This document shows, one piece after another, positions 45,848 to 55,422 of a stretch of 64,000 nt of DNA (positions are counted from its first letter, which is position 1; every line of letters begins with the position of its first letter). The stretch lies in assembly GCA_022826505.1 (NCBI GenBank), contig JAJDUQ010000009.1, positions 1 to 64,000 on the forward strand, written 5' to 3'. The DNA is from Gammaproteobacteria bacterium (GTDB lineage Bacteria; Pseudomonadota; Gammaproteobacteria; HK1). Under the pieces are notes generated by a model that did not search any database, had not been told where the DNA came from, and saw only the letters and a program-made list of their open reading frames with translations. The translations under genes and the position numbers were made by a program.

Positions 45848-47962
45848 ATGGACGATTCAAGACCGCGGTCCGGGCTGGACGCCCTGTTCGATCCTCGCTC
45901 CGTTGCCGTCATCGGCGCCACCGACGACCCGAACCGTATCGGCGGGCGGCCGCTACGCTACCTCAAGGAATCCGGGTTCCAGGGCGAGCTGTGGCCCGTC
46001 AACCCGCGTCACGATCAGGTGCAGGGACTCGAGGCATGGTCCGACATTGGGGAAGTGCCCGGCACAATCGATGTCGCCATCGTGGCGGTGCCGGCCTCGC
46101 GGACGCTCCGGGCGGTCGAGGCATGCGCCGAGCGTGGCGTGGGCGCGGCGGTGGTGTTCACGTCGGGCTTTGCCGAGACGGACGCGGTCGGCGTGGCCCG
46201 TCAGCGGCGCATGGGGGAAATCGCGCGGTCGAGCGGGATGCGCATCCTGGGTCCCAACTGCCTCGGCGTGTACAACGCCGCGACCGGATTCTTCGCGACA
46301 TTCGCCACTACGCTCGACTTCTACCGACCCATGCCGAGTCCGGTCGCCATCGTCAGTCAGAGCGGTGCGTACGGTTCGCACCTCGCGATGCTCGCACGGC
46401 GGCGGCGCATCGAAGTCGGACTGTGGGTAACCACCGGCAACGAGTGCGATGTGACGGTATCCGAGTGCATCGCATGGATGGCCGGACGCCCGGAAATCGA
46501 AGTCGTGGCGGCCTACGCGGAGGGGGTGCAGGACGGCAGTGCCCTGCTCGCCTCTCTGGATGCCGCGAGGGCGCACCGAAAGCGGGTGTTCTTCACCAAG
46601 ACGGGACGCTCCGAGGCCGGCGCCGAGGCGGTGCGATCGCATACCGCCGCGCTCGCCGGCGTCGATGCGGTCTTCGACTCGATGCTCGCGCAAGCCGGCA
46701 TCGTTCGCACCTACGACACCGAGGAGATGCTCGACGCGGCGTACGCCGCAAGCTTCGGCGTCCTGCCCTCGAACCGACGCGTCGGATTCCTGACAGTTTC
46801 GGGAGGGGCCGGCGTGATGATGGTCGACGAAGCCGCCGTACAGGGGCTCGAGGTCCCCCCGATGCCCGATGCGGCTCAACGTCGCCTGAAGGAACTGCTC
46901 TCCTTCTGCACGCCGCGCAACCCCGTCGACATCACCGCACAGGTGTTCAACGCACCCCATCTCGTCGGCACGTTCCTCGATACGATGCTCGACGAGGGCG
47001 ACTACGCCGCCATCGTGATCTTCTTCACGTACGCAGCGTCGGTCGAGTTCATGGCGAAGCCCACCCTGGACGCGGTGGCCGGCGTTCGCGAACGTCATCC
47101 GGACCGGTTGATCGTGATGGCGATGATCGGCGCCGACGAAGCGGTGGCCCGTTACGAGGCACTGAACGTGCCGGTATTCGAGGATCCGGTGCGGGCAGTG
47201 CGTACGGTGTCGGCCCTCGTCAGGGCCCGGGAAGGCCTGGCGCGCGGACCGGGAGCAGGTGCGCACACCGGCGTTCACCCATCGGGGAGGTCGTACACCG
47301 GCGGCCGGCTCGACGAGCACGAGGCGCTCGAGCTGCTCGCATCGTGGGGGATCCCGGCGGTGCAGGCGCGTGTCGCCCCGAGTGCCACGGAGGCCGGACA
47401 TGCCGCCATGACGATTGGCTCTCCGGTTGCGATGAAGATTCTCTCCCCCGACATCGACCACAAGACCGAGGCGGGCGGGGTCGCCCTCGACGTCGCGGCG
47501 GAGAATGCCGCGCGCGAGCACGACGCACTCGTCGCCCGCGCAGCCTCATACGATGCAAGTGCCGAAATTCGGGGCACGCTCGTCGCACCGATGGTAAGCG
47601 GGGTCGAATGCATCCTCGGGATGCGGCGCGATCCGGCATTCGGTCCGGTGGTGATGGTGGGCTCGGGCGGTATCCTGGCGGAGACGATTGACGATGTCTC
47701 GTTCCGCAAAGCCCCCATCGACCGTGCGGAGGCGAGTCGCATGATCGCCGAACTCGCGGTTGGTGGTGTCCTCGAAGGCGTGCGCGGCCGCCCGCGGTGC
47801 GACATCGACGCACTCGCCCGTGCCGTCGCTGCCCTCTCCCGCTTCGCGGCCGCCAATGCGGACACGGTGGAGAGCGTCGACGTGAATCCGTTCGTCGTCC
47901 TGCCTGAAGGCGAGGGCGGCATGGCCCTCGATGCGCTGATCGTCGGGCGGACCACACCGTGA
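45848..47962 (+). CDS. ADP-forming acyl-CoA synthetase (acetate--CoA ligase family, fused subunits)
   Basis: A 704-residue fusion of alpha and beta subunits of NDP-forming acyl-CoA synthetase. The CoA-binding domain is at residues 10-140 (FDPRSVAVIGATDDPNRIGG), the two succinyl-CoA-ligase-like domains follow (VAIVSQSGAYG and the phosphohistidine loop in VRSHTAALAG), and an ATP-grasp domain fills the C-terminus (GYEVK-type TEAGGVALDV and SVDVNPFVVL). It interconverts acyl-CoA, ADP and Pi with acid, CoA and ATP. There is no GNAT domain, unlike Pat. A TATAGT sequence near 45815 may be a -10 element. Confidence 0.88.
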   Translation: MDDSRPRSGLDALFDPRSVAVIGATDDPNRIGGRPLRYLKESGFQGELWPVNPRHDQVQGLEAWSDIGEVPGTIDVAIVAVPASRTLRAVEACAERGVGAAVVFTSGFAETDAVGVARQRRMGEIARSSGMRILGPNCLGVYNAATGFFATFATTLDFYRPMPSPVAIVSQSGAYGSHLAMLARRRRIEVGLWVTTGNECDVTVSECIAWMAGRPEIEVVAAYAEGVQDGSALLASLDAARAHRKRVFFTKTGRSEAGAEAVRSHTAALAGVDAVFDSMLAQAGIVRTYDTEEMLDAAYAASFGVLPSNRRVGFLTVSGGAGVMMVDEAAVQGLEVPPMPDAAQRRLKELLSFCTPRNPVDITAQVFNAPHLVGTFLDTMLDEGDYAAIVIFFTYAASVEFMAKPTLDAVAGVRERHPDRLIVMAMIGADEAVARYEALNVPVFEDPVRAVRTVSALVRAREGLARGPGAGAHTGVHPSGRSYTGGRLDEHEALELLASWGIPAVQARVAPSATEAGHAAMTIGSPVAMKILSPDIDHKTEAGGVALDVAAENAAREHDALVARAASYDASAEIRGTLVAPMVSGVECILGMRRDPAFGPVVMVGSGGILAETIDDVSFRKAPIDRAEASRMIAELAVGGVLEGVRGRPRCDIDALARAVAALSRFAAANADTVESVDVNPFVVLPEGEGGMALDALIVGRTTP

Positions 47963-48002
47963 GCGACAGGCCGGCCCGCGGCCCTGCAACATCGCTCGCA
48001 GT

Positions 48003-48950
48003 TCAGCCGCCGACCACCCGATCCACGTAGTAGCTCGCGGTCATCAGGTCCAGATGACCGCCCCCTCCGTTCTTGAACAAGGTGATGTCGTCCGCCGTGC
48101 GCGGGCTCGGCAGGCCGATTCGGCAGAGTTCGAACAGGTCCCCCTCGATCCGATCCGCACTGAATCGCCCTTCCCTGATCGGCTCGAGGAGATCACCGCA
48201 AATTCCGACGGTGGTCTCTCTCGCATCCACGAACACCCGCGCGCGCTCGAACGTTTCCGTATCGGCTTCGCGCATCTCGGGCTTGTATCCGCCGACAAGG
48301 TCCAGATGCTGGCCCGGCCGCAGCCAGGCGCCGAGCACCAGCGGCGCCTCGGCCGCGGTCGCCGCGGTGATGATGTCGGCATCGCGGCACGCGGCCTCGA
48401 TGTCCGTGCTCGCATGGAACGTGACGCCGTCCACCGGAGCCGCGGCGGCGAGCTCCTCTGCCTTGGCATGGGTTCGGTTCCAGATCGTCACGCGCTCGAT
48501 GGACGGCCGCACCGAGCAGTGCGCGCGGATCAGATGCGGGGCCTGCGCGCCGGCTCCGATCATGCACAGCGACCGGGAGTCCTCCCGGGCCAGGAACCGG
48601 GTGCCGAGTGCTGAGTCGGCGGCCGTCTTCCAGTACGTGAGTTCGGTGCCGTCGAGGCTCGCGAGCGGCCTGCCGTTCCCGCCGTCGAAGAGCATGTACA
48701 CCGCCTGAATGGACGGAAGCTCTCCGCCGGCATTGGTTGGAAACACGGTGATCAGCTTGACCCCAATCTGCCTGGTGCGCTGCCATGCGGCGCGAATGAG
48801 CAGAGTGTCGGTGCCGTCCGCCGCGGACGGCTGGGTGATGAGCAGGTCGTCCATCGCATCGATGGTGTCGAGATGACTGCTCCGCAGCCATTCGACAAGG
48901 TCGGGATAGCTCGTGACCGCCTGCATTCGGCCAGCATCGATGATGTTCAT
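48003..48950 (-). CDS. Ornithine cyclodeaminase/mu-crystallin family protein (second copy)
   Basis: 315 residues with canonical features: LTYWKTAADSALGTRFLA, the nucleotide motif CMIGAGAQAPHLIRAH and HLDLVGGYKPEMREAD. In contrast to the family member at 23041-24057 it keeps GxGxQ. It probably reduces a cyclic ketimine or deaminates an amino acid. It sits alone, downstream of the terminator hairpin at 48982-49014, so it is transcribed separately from the hydroxylase gene. Confidence 0.85.
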   Translation of the reverse strand: MNIIDAGRMQAVTSYPDLVEWLRSSHLDTIDAMDDLLITQPSAADGTDTLLIRAAWQRTRQIGVKLITVFPTNAGGELPSIQAVYMLFDGGNGRPLASLDGTELTYWKTAADSALGTRFLAREDSRSLCMIGAGAQAPHLIRAHCSVRPSIERVTIWNRTHAKAEELAAAAPVDGVTFHASTDIEAACRDADIITAATAAEAPLVLGAWLRPGQHLDLVGGYKPEMREADTETFERARVFVDARETTVGICGDLLEPIREGRFSADRIEGDLFELCRIGLPSPRTADDITLFKNGGGGHLDLMTASYYVDRVVGG

Positions 48951-48981
48951 GGGCGACTCCCCGTACCGGGTCGATGAAACG

Positions 48982-49014
48982 AAAAGCGGCGGCGCCGAGT
49001 TCCGGCGCCGCCGC
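48982..49014 (-). terminator. Rho-independent terminator of the hydroxylase gene
   Basis: A perfect 12-base-pair stem, GCGGCGGCGCCG with its complement, around the 5-base loop AGTTC in plus-strand orientation. On the minus strand the stem is followed by TTTTCG. It lies 60 bases after the stop of the fatty-acid hydroxylase family gene and 32 bases before the OCD-family start. Confidence 0.8.
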
Positions 49015-49073
49015 GCATCATGCCATGCGAATCCTTCTCCCGGCGTATGCCGCCACCCGGCCGCACGTCGACC

Positions 49074-49877
49074 TCAGGCGGGACTCCCCGCCGCCGCATC
49101 GACCCGAACGCGGGTCCTTACCCTCGGGGTCTTCGCGCTCCTGCGCATGTCGGTCTTCACGTACTTGGTCGAATACCCGTTGAACAGATGCCCGAGCAAG
49201 CCGCGATCGAGATCGGACGTGCCGAACAGCCAGTCCGCGATCGGGAAGGTGAGGTTCATGTTGCGTTCCATCATGATGGACTGGTTGTGGTGCGCGGTGT
49301 GGTGGCGCCGCAACGTGTTCACGAGCGGGCACCAGCGCACGAACCGGTTCTCGTCGATGTGGCAGCAGAAGTGCATGAACTCGTAGATGAGATAGATGCT
49401 GGTCGTGGTGGTGATGAGGAGCCAGCCCACGTTCGGCGAGATGAGCCAACCGGCAATCAACGCCGGAGGTGTCGAAATCAGGATGAACACGACGAGCGCG
49501 TAGGGAGGAAACACCGTCACCCGCCAGTCATGGTGGTCGGCGAAGCGCATCTCGTCGTCGGTGAAGAACTGGTGGTGCATGAGCATGTGGCGCGTGTAGA
49601 TGGCGCGAAATCCCTTCCACTTCCGTGGGCGGTGCATCACCTGGGCATGGATCCACCACTCGAAGATGTTGCTCGCCAGGAACACCACGGGGACCGCAAG
49701 CCACTCCCACCACTGCACGCTCTGGAGGTGGGAGAGATAAACGAACAGCGCGCAGAAGCCAATGGTGTAGATGATCGCCACGTGCAGATAACCGTTGTAC
49801 CAGGCTGCGATGCGTTCCCGGTAGACCTGACGGTAGGTCCGCTGGCGATCGTTCATCGGTGAGGTGGTGAGCTCCAT
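49074..49877 (-). CDS. Sterol desaturase/fatty acid hydroxylase family protein
   Basis: 267 residues with four or more membrane segments and the histidine clusters of the family: EWWIHAQVMHRP, RHMLMHHQFF, YEFMHFCCHID and RRHHTAHHNQ, which hold a di-iron centre. It hydroxylates or desaturates lipids in the inner membrane. It lies 246 bases downstream of a GntR/FCD gene in the same direction. An ATG at 49856 (MNDRQRTY) is an alternative start. Confidence 0.85.
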   Translation of the reverse strand: MELTTSPMNDRQRTYRQVYRERIAAWYNGYLHVAIIYTIGFCALFVYLSHLQSVQWWEWLAVPVVFLASNIFEWWIHAQVMHRPRKWKGFRAIYTRHMLMHHQFFTDDEMRFADHHDWRVTVFPPYALVVFILISTPPALIAGWLISPNVGWLLITTTTSIYLIYEFMHFCCHIDENRFVRWCPLVNTLRRHHTAHHNQSIMMERNMNLTFPIADWLFGTSDLDRGLLGHLFNGYSTKYVKTDMRRSAKTPRVRTRVRVDAAAGSPA

Positions 49878-49924
49878 GGTGGTACCTCCTGCTTCCCGGA
49901 CCCGGGCGTCAGCCGTATCGCTTC

Positions 49925-49945
49925 TGATATCTTAGTCATATATCA
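49925..49945. promoter_or_regulatory. AT-rich inverted repeat upstream of the hydroxylase gene
   Basis: TGATAT-N9-ATATCA lies 48 to 68 bases upstream of the hydroxylase start, within a short AT-rich island in GC-rich DNA. The FCD-type GntR gene is immediately upstream. This may be its operator and the hydroxylase promoter. Evidence is positional and by symmetry only. Confidence 0.4.
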
Positions 49946-50123
49946 ATGTTGCTGCAAGCGTCGTCAGGCGTGGTGCGGCTCCCGAGTCCGGGTCCGAGTC
50001 GGTCGGTGCCGGGTTTCCGCGGCCGGGGGAGCATGACTGCTGGAGACGGTCGATCCACCAACCCGGTCCCGACGTCGCGGTGCGCGAATTTCTTCTCGAT
50101 TCCGGAGATGACACGGCCGCAAG

Positions 50124-50840
50124 TCACCAGTCCACCGCTGCTCGGGTGATCGATTCGATGTAGTCGAGCAAGGCATCGCTGGCCGCCGCCGCCGCAGGCC
50201 CGTCGCCCGACGCAATCGCGACGGCAATGTGGGCGTGCAGCCTCGCAATCATCGACAAGTCGCCGGCCTGGCGGTGGTGCATGAACCAGAACCGCCGCGA
50301 CAGGCCCGCCATCAGCGAGATCGCCTCTGCTGCGAACTCGTTTCGGTTCGTCTGGCTGACCAGCACGTTGAACTCGTGGTCGAGACGCATGAAGCCGATG
50401 TCGTCTCCCGCCTCGGCGCTCTCGCGCATCGCACGAGCGACCGTCTCGAAGCGCATCCGTTCCTCATCCGTCGCTCGCGACGCGGCCGACCGCGCCATCA
50501 GTCGCTCCAGCTCCCGGCGCACCTCCAGCATGCGGAGCTGCTTCTTGACGTTGAACTCCGAGACCAGCACGCCGCGTCGCGGCAGCACCGTGACCAGCCC
50601 TTCGCGGGCGAGGCGCTGCAACGCTTCGCGCACCGGAGTGCGCCCGATCCCGAGCGTCTCCGACAGGGCTCCCTCGGAGAGCACCTCGCCGGGCTCGAGT
50701 CGAAGCGTGCATATCATCTCCTCGAGCGCGACGTACGCACGGTCGGTGAGGCTGCGATCCGATTCCTTGCGCGGTTCGGCACCGGTACTCGGCTCCACGG
50801 CGTTCAAGCGAATCTCCAATCGTTGGGGGGCGATCGGCAA
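50124..50840 (-). CDS. GntR-family (FCD domain) transcriptional regulator
   Basis: 238 residues. The N-terminal winged helix (LTDRAYVALEEMICTLRLEP, GALSETLGIGRTPVREALQR, VLPRRGVLVSEF) is followed by an FCD effector domain with helices and metal-type histidines (RLDHEFNVLVS, RLHAHIAVAIASG). FCD regulators respond to carboxylates such as pyruvate, gluconate or fatty acyl compounds. Its likely target is the adjacent hydroxylase gene and itself. Confidence 0.9.
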   Translation of the reverse strand: MPIAPQRLEIRLNAVEPSTGAEPRKESDRSLTDRAYVALEEMICTLRLEPGEVLSEGALSETLGIGRTPVREALQRLAREGLVTVLPRRGVLVSEFNVKKQLRMLEVRRELERLMARSAASRATDEERMRFETVARAMRESAEAGDDIGFMRLDHEFNVLVSQTNRNEFAAEAISLMAGLSRRFWFMHHRQAGDLSMIARLHAHIAVAIASGDGPAAAAASDALLDYIESITRAAVDW

Positions 50841-51044
50841 TGGGCGCGTGTCGGCGTTCGTCTTGCGATCTTTCCGGCGGCGGCGAACATGCTAGTGGCA
50901 TGTCGGCCGTATCACAAACGTGCATCATGTTGCCCTTGAACGGGGCAGATACGTGGCGTGCGGGCCGATCCGGCCCGCGGCTGGCGCGCGGGAACGTACG
51001 AATCTACGATAGGCGGTGTTCAGGCCCCGCCCGGGAGCAACACC

Positions 51045-51344
51045 ATGAAGACGTACGCCGGGGATCGGACAATCGACGGGATCATCGTGACCGTCGACGA
51101 CGCGCCGCTCGACGAGAGACTCGACATTCGGCGGTACAGCGAGAACGGTTTCGAGTGGACCTACGATGGCGCCGAGTCGCGCCAGCTCGCACTCGCGATT
51201 CTCGCCGACCATCTCGACGATGCGGACCACGCCCTTTCGCTGGTCGACCCGTTCACGACCGAGGTGGTCGCGAACTTCGACAACACCTGGGAGATGACGA
51301 GCGACGACGTGGCGCAAGCCATCGAAGCGCTTGAATCCACTTGA
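51045..51344 (+). CDS. DUF6166-like protein
   Basis: 99 residues from ATG 51045. The sequence MKTYAGDRTIDGIIVTVDD and the region LALAILADHLDDADHALSLV, then VVANFDNTWEMTSDDVAQAI, fit the uncharacterised DUF6166 pattern. It is soluble and acidic. It is followed after 20 bases by a small membrane protein gene, and faces away from the GntR gene. Confidence 0.65.
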   Translation: MKTYAGDRTIDGIIVTVDDAPLDERLDIRRYSENGFEWTYDGAESRQLALAILADHLDDADHALSLVDPFTTEVVANFDNTWEMTSDDVAQAIEALEST

Positions 51345-51364
51345 CGCCTCGGAGAGACCTGGCG

Positions 51365-51559
51365 ATGCCCAACCACTACAAGATTCTTGTCTCCGTACTT
51401 GCCATCGCAGTGTGCACCGCGGTGTTCTGGTTCGATACGAGTTCCGGGATCACGCGCTGGGTGACCCTCGCCCTCGGCCCCATGATGGCCGGCGCGATCT
51501 GGGTCCTGCCCGAGGCGAAGGCGAAGGAAATTCGCAAGGAAGTGGCCAACCGGCGCTGA
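51365..51559 (+). CDS. Small two-helix membrane protein
   Basis: 64 residues starting MPNHYKILVSVLAIAV with a CGGAGAGACC ribosome site. Two hydrophobic segments (KILVSVLAIAVCTAVFWF and TLALGPMMAGAIWVL) are followed by a basic tail KAKEIRKEVANRR. No family is recognised. It is probably co-transcribed with the DUF6166-like gene. Confidence 0.6.
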   Translation: MPNHYKILVSVLAIAVCTAVFWFDTSSGITRWVTLALGPMMAGAIWVLPEAKAKEIRKEVANRR

Positions 51560-51719
51560 CGCTGTCCGGCGGAACGAACCCATCCGGGCAACCGCCCGAA
51601 GAGACTGCTTGGCAGTCCAGAACCGTTCGGGGCCTGCCGTCCTCCATTCGAGCCCGTTCGACTGCCGGCGGAACCGACTCTGCGGGAGTTCGGGGGCCTT
51701 CCCGGAATCTCTCCGAAAT

Positions 51720-53072
51720 CTAGTCGCGGAACCTGAGCATCTGCTCCGGCAGCCACAACGCCAGGTCGGGCCATAGCATGACCACCGCGAGCGCGATGAT
51801 CTCGAGCACGATGAACGGCAAGACGCCCCTGTACATGTGCCCGAGCCGGATCTCCGGCGGAGAAATGCCGCGCAGGTAGAAGATGGCCGGAGCCATCGGT
51901 GGTGTGAGGTAGCTCGTCTGGATGACGATGAGAAAGAGGATGCAGAACCAGCTCTTCACCTCGGACGGCTCGAGATCGTAGAAGGAGAACCCTTCGATGA
52001 TCGGCATCGCGATCGGAATGATGATCAGGATGATCGAGATGAGATCCAGCACGAACCCGGCGATGAAGGCGAGCATGAGGAGCAGGGCCATCGTCGCCCA
52101 TCCGGACAACCCGGCGGATTCGACGAGATTCTGCGTGGTAACCAGCCCGCCCGCGATGGTGAACACCGTCGCGAAGATGTTCCCTGCGAGCAGGATCATC
52201 AGGATCATCGCGGTGACGAGCAGCGTCTTGACCAGGGCTTCCTTCAGCACGCCGAGGCTGAAATTGCGATAGAGGATGACCATGATGATCGAACCGAGAG
52301 CGCCCATCGCGGCAGCCTCGGTCGGCGTTGCCCAGCCGAGGAGAATGGTGCCGAGCACTGCGAAGATGAGAATGACCGGCGGCACCAGGGCGACAGCGGT
52401 GATGACCAACTTGCGGGCCAGGGGCGGATCGTTCTCGTCGGGGGGCAACCGACGTCCGTCCTCGGGGCGCACGATGCAACGGCCCAGGATGTAGAGAATG
52501 TAGAGCAATGCCAGCAGGAGGCCCGGGAACAGCATCCCCATGAACAGCCCACCGACGTCCACGTCTGCCACCGGTCCCAGGATGACCACCACCACCGACG
52601 GCGGAATGATCGTTCCGAGCGATCCGCCGGCGCAGATGGTGCCGGAGATGAGCCCCTTGTCGTAGGCGTAGCGCAGCATCACCGGAATTGCGAGCAAGCC
52701 GACCACCGACTCCGTCGCACCCACCACACCGCTCGCGGCCGCGAAGATCACGCACAGGATGACGGTACCGACTGCCAAGCCGCCGGGCAGACGCCGCGTC
52801 CAAAGGTGGATCGCCTCGAACAGGCGCTCCGCGATCCCCGAGCGCTCCATCAGCGAGCCCATGAAGATGAACAGCGGCACCGCACCGAGCACGTAGGCCG
52901 CCGCCACCTCGTCGATCTTCTGCGCGAAGACGTTGACCGCCATCGGGGAGAAGTTGAACCGCAGCGCCCCGAAGACGAAGGCGACCGAAAGCAGCGAGAA
53001 CGCCACCGGAAACCCCATGAAGATCATCACCATGAGGGCCGGGAACATCCACAGGGCGAGTTCCGCGCTCAT
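51720..53072 (-). CDS. dctM: TRAP transporter large permease (DctM family)
   Basis: 450 residues with about 12 to 13 membrane helices. Family landmarks are LMVMIFMGFPVAFSLLSVAF, GALVPLFIFMG-type VPLFIFMGSLMERSGIAERL, CAGGSLGTIIPPSVVVVILG and the C-terminal PPMAPAIFYLRG. It forms the Na+-driven channel with DctQ. Its start overlaps the dctQ stop (ATGA). Confidence 0.93.
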   Translation of the reverse strand: MSAELALWMFPALMVMIFMGFPVAFSLLSVAFVFGALRFNFSPMAVNVFAQKIDEVAAAYVLGAVPLFIFMGSLMERSGIAERLFEAIHLWTRRLPGGLAVGTVILCVIFAAASGVVGATESVVGLLAIPVMLRYAYDKGLISGTICAGGSLGTIIPPSVVVVILGPVADVDVGGLFMGMLFPGLLLALLYILYILGRCIVRPEDGRRLPPDENDPPLARKLVITAVALVPPVILIFAVLGTILLGWATPTEAAAMGALGSIIMVILYRNFSLGVLKEALVKTLLVTAMILMILLAGNIFATVFTIAGGLVTTQNLVESAGLSGWATMALLLMLAFIAGFVLDLISIILIIIPIAMPIIEGFSFYDLEPSEVKSWFCILFLIVIQTSYLTPPMAPAIFYLRGISPPEIRLGHMYRGVLPFIVLEIIALAVVMLWPDLALWLPEQMLRFRD

Positions 53073-53806
53073 CGCAGGCCCTCCACCGGCGGCGGCGCGG
53101 GTGGCTGGCGGCCGGCCAGGATCATGATGGCCCGAACGATCTGCACCACGGTCTGCATGAACAGCAGCACGATGCCGATGACGAGGCTGAACTTGAACGG
53201 CCAGATGATGGGATTCCAGGCCGACTCACCCGAGGTCTCGTCCACGCGGTAGGCCTCGGAGAAGTAATCCCACAGACCCCAGGTCAGCCACAGCAGCATC
53301 GGGACGAGGAACACGTAGCCGACGAGGTCGATCACCTGACGCTTCTTCAGGCTCACGTGGTCGTAGACGAAGTCGACCCGGATGTGGCGCCCCATCTGCA
53401 TGCAGTAGGCAAGACCGAACATGAAGCTCGTGCCCATCAGCATGTAGGCCATCTCGAACGCCCATTTGGTGGGAGCAGCAAAGAAGTAGCGGGATACGAC
53501 CTCATAGACCATGGCGATGATGAGCGCCGAGATGATGAACGCGCCAATGTAGCCGAACAGGCGCGTGAACCACTCCACGCTCCGGATGAAAGGCACGGGG
53601 CTCAGGCGCTTCAGCGACCCCGCGACACCGACGACGACGGTCGCCAGCGCGCCGATGAGAAAGAGGCAGAACAGGAACTCGAAGATGCTCGACCCGGGCG
53701 CTTCCGCGACCCGCCGGAAGAACTGCCCGGAGTTCAGGAAGTAGCCTTCCCAGTTGAGCGCCAGCAGCTTGCCGATCAATTCGAAGAACTTGCCGAGGGT
53801 CTCCAT
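53069..53806 (-). CDS. dctQ: TRAP transporter small permease (DctQ family)
   Basis: 245 residues, larger than the usual 160-180, with an extra N-terminal hydrophobic segment (FLFCLFLIGALATVVVGVAG) ahead of the four-helix DctQ core that contains EVVSRYFFAAPTKWAFE and MGRHIRVDFVYDHVS. It couples the binding protein to the large permease. It is separated from the upstream dctP by a 113-base gap that holds a hairpin. Confidence 0.9.
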   Translation of the reverse strand: METLGKFFELIGKLLALNWEGYFLNSGQFFRRVAEAPGSSIFEFLFCLFLIGALATVVVGVAGSLKRLSPVPFIRSVEWFTRLFGYIGAFIISALIIAMVYEVVSRYFFAAPTKWAFEMAYMLMGTSFMFGLAYCMQMGRHIRVDFVYDHVSLKKRQVIDLVGYVFLVPMLLWLTWGLWDYFSEAYRVDETSGESAWNPIIWPFKFSLVIGIVLLFMQTVVQIVRAIMILAGRQPPAPPPVEGLR

Positions 53807-53844
53807 GGCGTCACCGGATGCTCAGGTCCGTCGAGCTCTGGAAC

Positions 53845-53877
53845 GAAAACCGGGGACGCCGGTCCGGCGTCCCCGGT
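53845..53877 (-). terminator. Attenuator-like hairpin between dctP and dctQ
   Basis: ACCGGGGACGCCGG-T-CCGGCGTCCCCGGT: 14-base-pair inverted repeat around one base (the innermost pairs must open to form the loop). On the minus strand it is followed by TTTTCG, the usual terminator tail. Its place after the binding-protein gene suggests partial termination that keeps binding protein in excess. Confidence 0.75.
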
Positions 53878-53918
53878 GCGTGGCGGCTACGTTGCGCCGA
53901 TCCTGTCCGATTGGCGGC

Positions 53919-54980
53919 TCAGTCCACGCCGAGCGGGAACAGGAACTGGCTCTTCCAGTGTGCTCTGATCTTGCTCTGGAACGCACGGCGATGGTCGAGC
54001 GCCTTCTTGAACCACTCGTTTTCCGCCGCCTGCTGATCCGACCAGTCCGCCGCCGCCTTGTTCGCAGCCGCGATGAACTCGGACGAGAGCTGCAGGAACT
54101 CGTTCCCGTGCGCGCGCATCTCCGCCACCGCGCCGATGTCGTTGTAGGGATAGCGTGTGTAGGAATCCAGCGCCATCACCTTCCCGGCCATCCTGAGGAC
54201 CTCGCGCTGCTGATCGGTGAGACCGTTCCAGGCGTCCATGTTGAACACGCACTCCTGGACCGCGGCCGGCTGGTGGATGCCCGGGGTGATGATGTACTTG
54301 GCGATCTTGTGGAAGCCCGACGGGAAATTGACCGACGGCGAGCTCCACTCGGTGGCGTCGATGACCCCGCGCTCCAGCGCCGGATACACTTCAGCGCCGG
54401 GCAGGATGACGGTGGAGGCCCCGAGGTTGCCCGCGATCTCCGCCCAGGCACCTGCGGTACGCATCTTCAGGCCCTGGAAGTCGTCCAGCGTCTCGATCTT
54501 CTTCTTCGAGTGCAGGAAGACCTCGGTCGGGAAGATGCCGCAGGGAATCGACGCGACGCCGAACTCACCGCTGCGGTACTCGAACTGCAACTCGGCCCCG
54601 CCGTCCTGGAAGAGCCACATGAGCGTCTCCTCCGGCTGCAGGCCGCCGGCCATGCCGGCAAAGATCACTGTCGCCTTGTCGATGCCCCAGTCGTACCCCA
54701 TCCACGTGTGTCCGGTCTGGGCGACGTTCGACTTCACCGTGTCGGAGACCTTGAGCGCCTTGCCGAGCGTGCCGCCCGGAAATACCTGGATCTTGATATC
54801 GCCGTTGGTCAGGGTCTCGACCGTGCGGGCAAATCCCTCGGCGTCCTGCTTCAGGAACGGGCCGCCGCCCCAGGCCGTGGCCATGCTCCACTGCTGCGCC
54901 GTCATGCCGGCCATCGGCGCGGCCGCCAGTGCGGCACCGAGAGCACCGCCGACGACCCACTTCTTGGCATGTTTCATCAT
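53919..54980 (-). CDS. dctP: TRAP transporter substrate-binding protein (DctP family)
   Basis: 353 residues with signal peptide VVGGALGAALAAAPMAGMTA. The ligand-carboxylate arginine is in GLKMRTAGAWAEI, and ALERGVIDATEWSSPSVNF resembles the site of 2-oxoacid-binding TRAP proteins. It captures an organic acid in the periplasm and delivers it to DctQM. The ATG at 54980 has GGAG seven bases upstream. It is the first gene of the operon. Confidence 0.88.
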   Translation of the reverse strand: MMKHAKKWVVGGALGAALAAAPMAGMTAQQWSMATAWGGGPFLKQDAEGFARTVETLTNGDIKIQVFPGGTLGKALKVSDTVKSNVAQTGHTWMGYDWGIDKATVIFAGMAGGLQPEETLMWLFQDGGAELQFEYRSGEFGVASIPCGIFPTEVFLHSKKKIETLDDFQGLKMRTAGAWAEIAGNLGASTVILPGAEVYPALERGVIDATEWSSPSVNFPSGFHKIAKYIITPGIHQPAAVQECVFNMDAWNGLTDQQREVLRMAGKVMALDSYTRYPYNDIGAVAEMRAHGNEFLQLSSEFIAAANKAAADWSDQQAAENEWFKKALDHRRAFQSKIRAHWKSQFLFPLGVD

Positions 54981-55422
54981 GTTGGAACTCCTCCTGAGAC
55001 GTTGTGCGTTTTGCGGCATGCCGCAAGTTGCCGGGGGCATCCGTATCGCGCCGAACGAACGCCAAAGGCGCCGAACACGCTGCGACGGGTGACGCAATTC
55101 GGTCGTGCAGACAGTGACGACTCCCCCGGAATCACCGTCACGGGGAGCGCATCATACAAAAATTCAGTCCTGGTAGGTGATCGGATACATCGGCCGGACC
55201 CCTGGAAACACACCCTTTCCTCCAGCACGTCGACATCCGCCACGACCGGCAAGCCGTGATCCGGCGTCACGATGTGACGCGATTCGAATTCCATCGCCGA
55301 TCCCGAATTGGCGCCCGATCGTGCGCGTCGCTACTGTAGCAGGCGGCAATTCCGCACCACCCGCCAGAATTCCGTTACGGCAACGGACCCGGCAGCGAAT
55401 CACACACGACGAGGGGATCCGG
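54981..55422. other. Divergent intergenic region
   Basis: 442 bases between dctP and a small plus-strand gene. No gene is recognised. It must contain the promoter of the TRAP operon; an AT-rich patch ATCATACAAAAATTCAG at 55151-55167 is the best candidate neighbourhood. No repeat or binding site stands out. Confidence 0.4.
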
